64,000 nt of DNA from Pseudoalteromonas galatheae. Lineage in GTDB: Bacteria; Pseudomonadota; Gammaproteobacteria; Enterobacterales; Alteromonadaceae. The translations under genes were made by a program, and so were the position numbers. Below the pieces are notes generated by a model that saw nothing but the letters and a program-made list of their open reading frames with translations, had not been told where the DNA came from and did no database searches. Positions 61,030-64,000 of the stretch are shown piece by piece; positions within the stretch are counted from its first letter, which is position 1, and each line of letters starts with the position of its first letter. The DNA lies in NCBI RefSeq assembly GCF_005886105.2, contig NZ_PNCO02000002.1, forward strand, positions 1,105,001-1,169,000. The letters are read 5' to 3'.

Positions 61030-62972
61030 GATTTTTCAGCTCCTCTTGGTAGACGTCTTTGTTTGCGTTGTTGTGCTTCTAGTTGCATTTTATTTCTCAA
61101 TAATATGGCCGGATCATCAGGTACTTTTCTAAGCAGTTGATTAAGCTGTTGCGCTTTCTCAATTTCTTCAGGGGTAAGTGGCCGACTATCTTGCATCATT
61201 GTAGCCTGTGCCTTTTCTTCATCCTGCGGTGATTGCTCGGGATCGGGCTTAGGTACGGCTTGTGCTTGCTGTTGTTTTTGCTCTTGAGTTTGTTCGTCAG
61301 CTGCTTGCTGGTCTTGACGGGCAGCATCTAGCTCTGGCTCGTTATTGTTTTGTTCTGACTCACTTCCTGCTTGTGGATTCTGTTGGTCTTGCTGACCTTG
61401 TTGCTCCTGCTGACCTTGTTGGTCTTGCTGACCTTGTTGGTCTTGCTGACCTTGTTGGTCCTGCTGACCTTGTTGGTCCTGCTGACCTTTTTGGTCCTGC
61501 TGACCTTGTTGCTCTTGCTGACCTTGTTGGTCCTGCTGACCTTGTTGGTCCTGCTGACCTTGTTGGTCTTGCTGACCTTGTTGGTCTTGCTGACCTTGTT
61601 GGTCTTGCTGCTCTTGCTGATCCTTTAACGCTTCGACTAACGCTTTATTATCCTTCGCTTGCGTAAAATCAGGATCTAAGGACAAGGCTTTTTCGTAGGC
61701 AGAAATCGCGTCGTCTAACTTACCAAGCCGTGCTAGCGCATTGCCCAAATTGTATTGGCCTTCTGCTGAGCTTGTTTGTTCGAGTGTTTCTACCGCTCCT
61801 TCGTAATCTCCGGCTTTATAAAGGGCTGCGCCTTTTAGTACCGGATTATCGGCAAGCGCGGCCTCATCAAACGCTTCATTTTGGTAGGCCTGCAGCGCGT
61901 TTTGGTCGCTATTTTTAAACCACTGCGTCCATTCATTTGCCAGCGCTTTTTGCTGCGGCAACATCGCAAAAACAACCAAAGCACTGAGTATAACTGCGTG
62001 ATTTCGAACCAATAGCAGTGCGAGTGGAATAAGTACAATCAACAGATATATTCCCGCATCTACTCGCCACTTAGCACTTTCTTGGTCGCGTTTAAGCACC
62101 GATGTATTTGCACCCAAATTAGGTTTAAATGTCTCTATGTCACTGCTGTCAGCAGTATAGCTGGCAAATTTTCCACCTTTTACTCTAGCGAGTTTTTCAA
62201 GTCGAGTTGGGAATAACTTGGGCACGACTATCTGGCCATATTGGTCTTTTAAAAAGCCGCCTTCAGGTAATTTGATTGGTGCGCCTTGCGCCGTACCTAA
62301 GGCATAGATACTCAGCTTAAATGGGCTGTCAGAAAGAAGCTTTTGTACATCTTCTGCGTCTTCTTGTTCAAGTCCATCGGTTACCAAAATAATGTCACCA
62401 TAGGTTGCACTTGCACCTGTTAACAAGCTAACGGCTTCTTCGATGCCGGCATACACATTAGAGCCTTTTGAGGGCATGATCTCTGGACGAAGGCTCGGGA
62501 TCAAATTCTCAAGAGTGGTGACATCAGTTGTGAGGGGCGACACGGTAAAAGCATCGCCTGCATAGGCGACTAAACCCGTTTCGCCTTCTTTAAATAGCTT
62601 TAGCATGTCTAAAGTTTTAAATCTCGCTTGCGTTAAGCGGTTTGGCGTGAGATCGGTTGAATACATAGAATAAGACATATCCAGCACTAACACTCTAGGT
62701 GCCTGAGTTTTAAATACCGGTACTTCTTGTTTTTCAATACTTGGTCCCGCAACTGCAATAATGGCCAATAAAAAGAACACAATACCAAGCCAAGAGTTAC
62801 TTTGTTTTTGGTGTTTTTGACCACCGGCTCCCATCACCACCTTCATCAGGTGCGGTGCGATAAGTTGCGCTGATTTTTGATTGGACTTTTTAGACCATTG
62901 CAACGCACTATATATCACCCAAGGAATAAGAAGCCAAAGCAGATGTGGGCGAATAAATTCAAATTCCATCAT
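61023..62972 (-). CDS. batB: BatB/BatC-type VWA-TPR membrane protein with Gln-rich tract
   Basis: 649 aa. Two N-terminal spans, then a VWA domain with MIDAS DMSYS (near 98-102) and DITLVTDGLEQ-like IILVTDGLEQ near 195, a third span near 305, TPR-type repeats (GQYNLGNALARLGKLDDAISAYEKALSLDPDFTQAKDN, about 405-440), then a long tract of QQDQQG repeats and a charged tail. The fusion of BatB and BatC parts is usual in gammaproteobacteria. The tract is expanded from 18-bp repeats (61380-61620). Confidence 0.92.
   Translation of the reverse strand: MMEFEFIRPHLLWLLIPWVIYSALQWSKKSNQKSAQLIAPHLMKVVMGAGGQKHQKQSNSWLGIVFFLLAIIAVAGPSIEKQEVPVFKTQAPRVLVLDMSYSMYSTDLTPNRLTQARFKTLDMLKLFKEGETGLVAYAGDAFTVSPLTTDVTTLENLIPSLRPEIMPSKGSNVYAGIEEAVSLLTGASATYGDIILVTDGLEQEDAEDVQKLLSDSPFKLSIYALGTAQGAPIKLPEGGFLKDQYGQIVVPKLFPTRLEKLARVKGGKFASYTADSSDIETFKPNLGANTSVLKRDQESAKWRVDAGIYLLIVLIPLALLLVRNHAVILSALVVFAMLPQQKALANEWTQWFKNSDQNALQAYQNEAFDEAALADNPVLKGAALYKAGDYEGAVETLEQTSSAEGQYNLGNALARLGKLDDAISAYEKALSLDPDFTQAKDNKALVEALKDQQEQQDQQGQQDQQGQQDQQGQQDQQGQQDQQGQQEQQGQQDQKGQQDQQGQQDQQGQQDQQGQQDQQGQQEQQGQQDQQNPQAGSESEQNNNEPELDAARQDQQAADEQTQEQKQQQAQAVPKPDPEQSPQDEEKAQATMMQDSRPLTPEEIEKAQQLNQLLRKVPDDPAILLRNKMQLEAQQRKQRRLPRGAEKSW
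61380..61620 (-). repeat. 18-bp tandem repeat in batB
   Basis: About 13 copies of an 18-bp unit, roughly TTGGTCCTGCTGACCTTG on the plus strand, encoding QQDQQG with occasional QQEQQG or QKG. Typical slippage-prone minisatellite; it keeps the reading frame at any copy number. Confidence 0.9.
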
Positions 62973-62977
62973 ATTAT

Positions 62978-63961
62978 TTACCCTCTTAATTTTGTTCTTA
63001 GTACAACACCGAGCTGAGCCACAAAAAGCAAGCCGAGTATCGCGAGGAGAGGAATATAAAACAGTGAAATCTTAGGACGGAAAGTCTGTGTTTCATCACT
63101 AATCGGCTCTAGCTCATCGAGCATAGCGTAGATGTTTTGTAGGCCTTCCACGTCTTTTGCGCGAAAATATTGCCCACCAGTTTCTTTGGCGATATGTTGC
63201 AACGTTTTCTCGTCTATACTACTACCAGCCATAGAATTAAAACCAAATAAACCAAAACCGCGCCTACCATCTGAGCCAACACCAACGGTATAAATCTTTA
63301 TGCCTTCTTCTCGGGCTAAGATCAGTGCTTCTTCAGGTTGAAGGTTGCCAGCGGTGTTTTGACCATCGGTCAGCAAAATCAAGATTTTGTTACTTTGTTC
63401 ACGTTCACCAAAACGCTTTACCGACAAACCAATAGCATCGCCAATCGCTGTGGCGCGTCCAACTAAACCAATTTGTGCCTCACTAAGCATTTGGCTAACC
63501 GTCGCTAAATCTCGGGTGAGTGGCGTTTGCAAAAACGCGGTGTCACCAAAAAGAATAAGTCCCAGACGATCTCCTTGGCGTGCTTCGATAAAGTCGCTAA
63601 CAACGGCTTTGACGACAGACAATCTGTCCACTAAGCGACCTTGGTATTCCATATCTTGCTCTGTCATTGAATCCGACAAGTCAACAGCAAGCATAATATC
63701 GCGTCCCTCATTTGGCACAACGATTGGGTCGTCAAGCCAAGTTGGGTTTGCCGCTGCGGTTACCAGTAACAGCCAGATGAGTGTTTCCACTAGGCTTACT
63801 TTTGCGCGCTTATTGAGTTGAGTTGTGCTCGCGAGTTGTAACTTTGCGGCACTTGGCATACGAATATTGATGTTGGTCTGCGCGATACTTGGTTTAAACT
63901 TCGCAATTAGCCAAGGCAGAGGTAACAATAAGAAGGCAAGGGGCCAACTAAACTCAAACAT
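62978..63961 (-). CDS. batA: BatA-type VWA protein
   Basis: 327 aa. Membrane spans near 8-20 and 58-75; VWA domain with AVDLSDSMTEQDM (MIDAS) near 92-104, NKILILLTDGQNTAGNL near 192; a last span near 300-320. Part of the aerotolerance operon; acts with BatB and BatD at the inner membrane. Its ATG overlaps the stop of the upstream gene. Confidence 0.92.
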   Translation of the reverse strand: MFEFSWPLAFLLLPLPWLIAKFKPSIAQTNINIRMPSAAKLQLASTTQLNKRAKVSLVETLIWLLLVTAAANPTWLDDPIVVPNEGRDIMLAVDLSDSMTEQDMEYQGRLVDRLSVVKAVVSDFIEARQGDRLGLILFGDTAFLQTPLTRDLATVSQMLSEAQIGLVGRATAIGDAIGLSVKRFGEREQSNKILILLTDGQNTAGNLQPEEALILAREEGIKIYTVGVGSDGRRGFGLFGFNSMAGSSIDEKTLQHIAKETGGQYFRAKDVEGLQNIYAMLDELEPISDETQTFRPKISLFYIPLLAILGLLFVAQLGVVLRTKLRG

Positions 63962-64000
63962 CGAGACGCTCCTTCACTTTGAAGGTATTAATCGCACGAC
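63954..64000 (-). CDS. Partial upstream gene of the bat operon
   Basis: Only the last 14 codons (RAINTFKVKERLDV then TGA) are inside the window; the stop overlaps the BatA start (GATGTTTGA). In related operons a DUF4381 or DUF58 gene occupies this place, but the fragment is too short to name. Confidence 0.5.
   Translation of the reverse strand, partial: RAINTFKVKERLDV

Noticed and set aside
61380..61620. Possible CRISPR array
   Set aside because: The repeats are directly abutting with no spacers, are coding, and no cas genes are present.
61262..61666. Plus-strand leucine/alanine-rich frames over the batB repeat
   Set aside because: They are antisense shadows of the 18-bp repeat, which is open in several frames.

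Overview
The window looks like the chromosome of a marine gammaproteobacterium, most likely Pseudoalteromonas or a close Alteromonadales relative. This rests on the rRNA sequence, the AT-leaning composition, the two TonB-dependent receptors and the housekeeping genes (rlmF, pepD, a second FabH, a RegB/PrrB-type kinase-regulator pair, a bat operon). The assignment is inference; no database search was possible.

Layout. Positions 1-1280 hold the 3' part of a 23S rRNA gene and a 5S rRNA gene. They are followed by a rho-independent terminator and an array of rRNA-distal repeats containing REP-like hairpins that resemble Pseudomonas REPs. A complete transposable (Mu-like) prophage of 35.9 kb, 1874-37768, interrupts this array; the array resumes at 37769. 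The prophage begins with TG and ends with CA. Each end has two TGTGCGAAAAC-like sites in inverted orientation, and the element is flanked by a perfect 29-bp direct repeat of host sequence, far longer than the 5 bp usual for Mu.

The prophage is organised like BcepMu rather than Mu. A cI-like repressor and a Ner-like protein sit in the middle (27.8-28.6 kb). The early module (DDE transposase, ExeA/MuB-like ATPase, DUF3164, GemA/gp16, Mor) reads rightward. The late module (GH108 endolysin, holin-like protein, DksA-like zinc finger, terminase, portal, gpF-, gpG-, gpI- and gpT-like head genes, siphovirus-type tail) reads leftward. Two nearly identical 22-bp sites, one before the lysis cassette and one before the protease gene, occupy the positions of Mu Plys and PI and are proposed late promoters. 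Cargo genes lie at both termini (2028-2540 and 36754-37614), inside the head operon (16345-17529, between a terminator and the PI-like site), and between the lysis genes and the repressor (DUF4124 protein on one strand; a small double-glycine peptide plus two small membrane proteins on the other). No cargo function is established. The double-glycine peptide cassette is the best candidate for something undescribed.

Host DNA right of the prophage (38.1-64 kb) carries: rlmF; an alpha/beta hydrolase convergent with and overlapping a TPR-sulfotransferase; a large TonB-dependent receptor; a LETM1-like protein; an M17 aminopeptidase; pepD; a FabH-type ketosynthase; a redox-type two-component system; small conserved proteins; a second TonB receptor; a glycerate-kinase-like P-loop kinase; a 210-bp MITE-like element; RidA; a Tim44-domain protein; an ECF sigma/anti-sigma pair; and a batA-batB-batD operon running off the right edge. 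batB carries an expanded 18-bp tandem repeat encoding glutamine-rich sequence.
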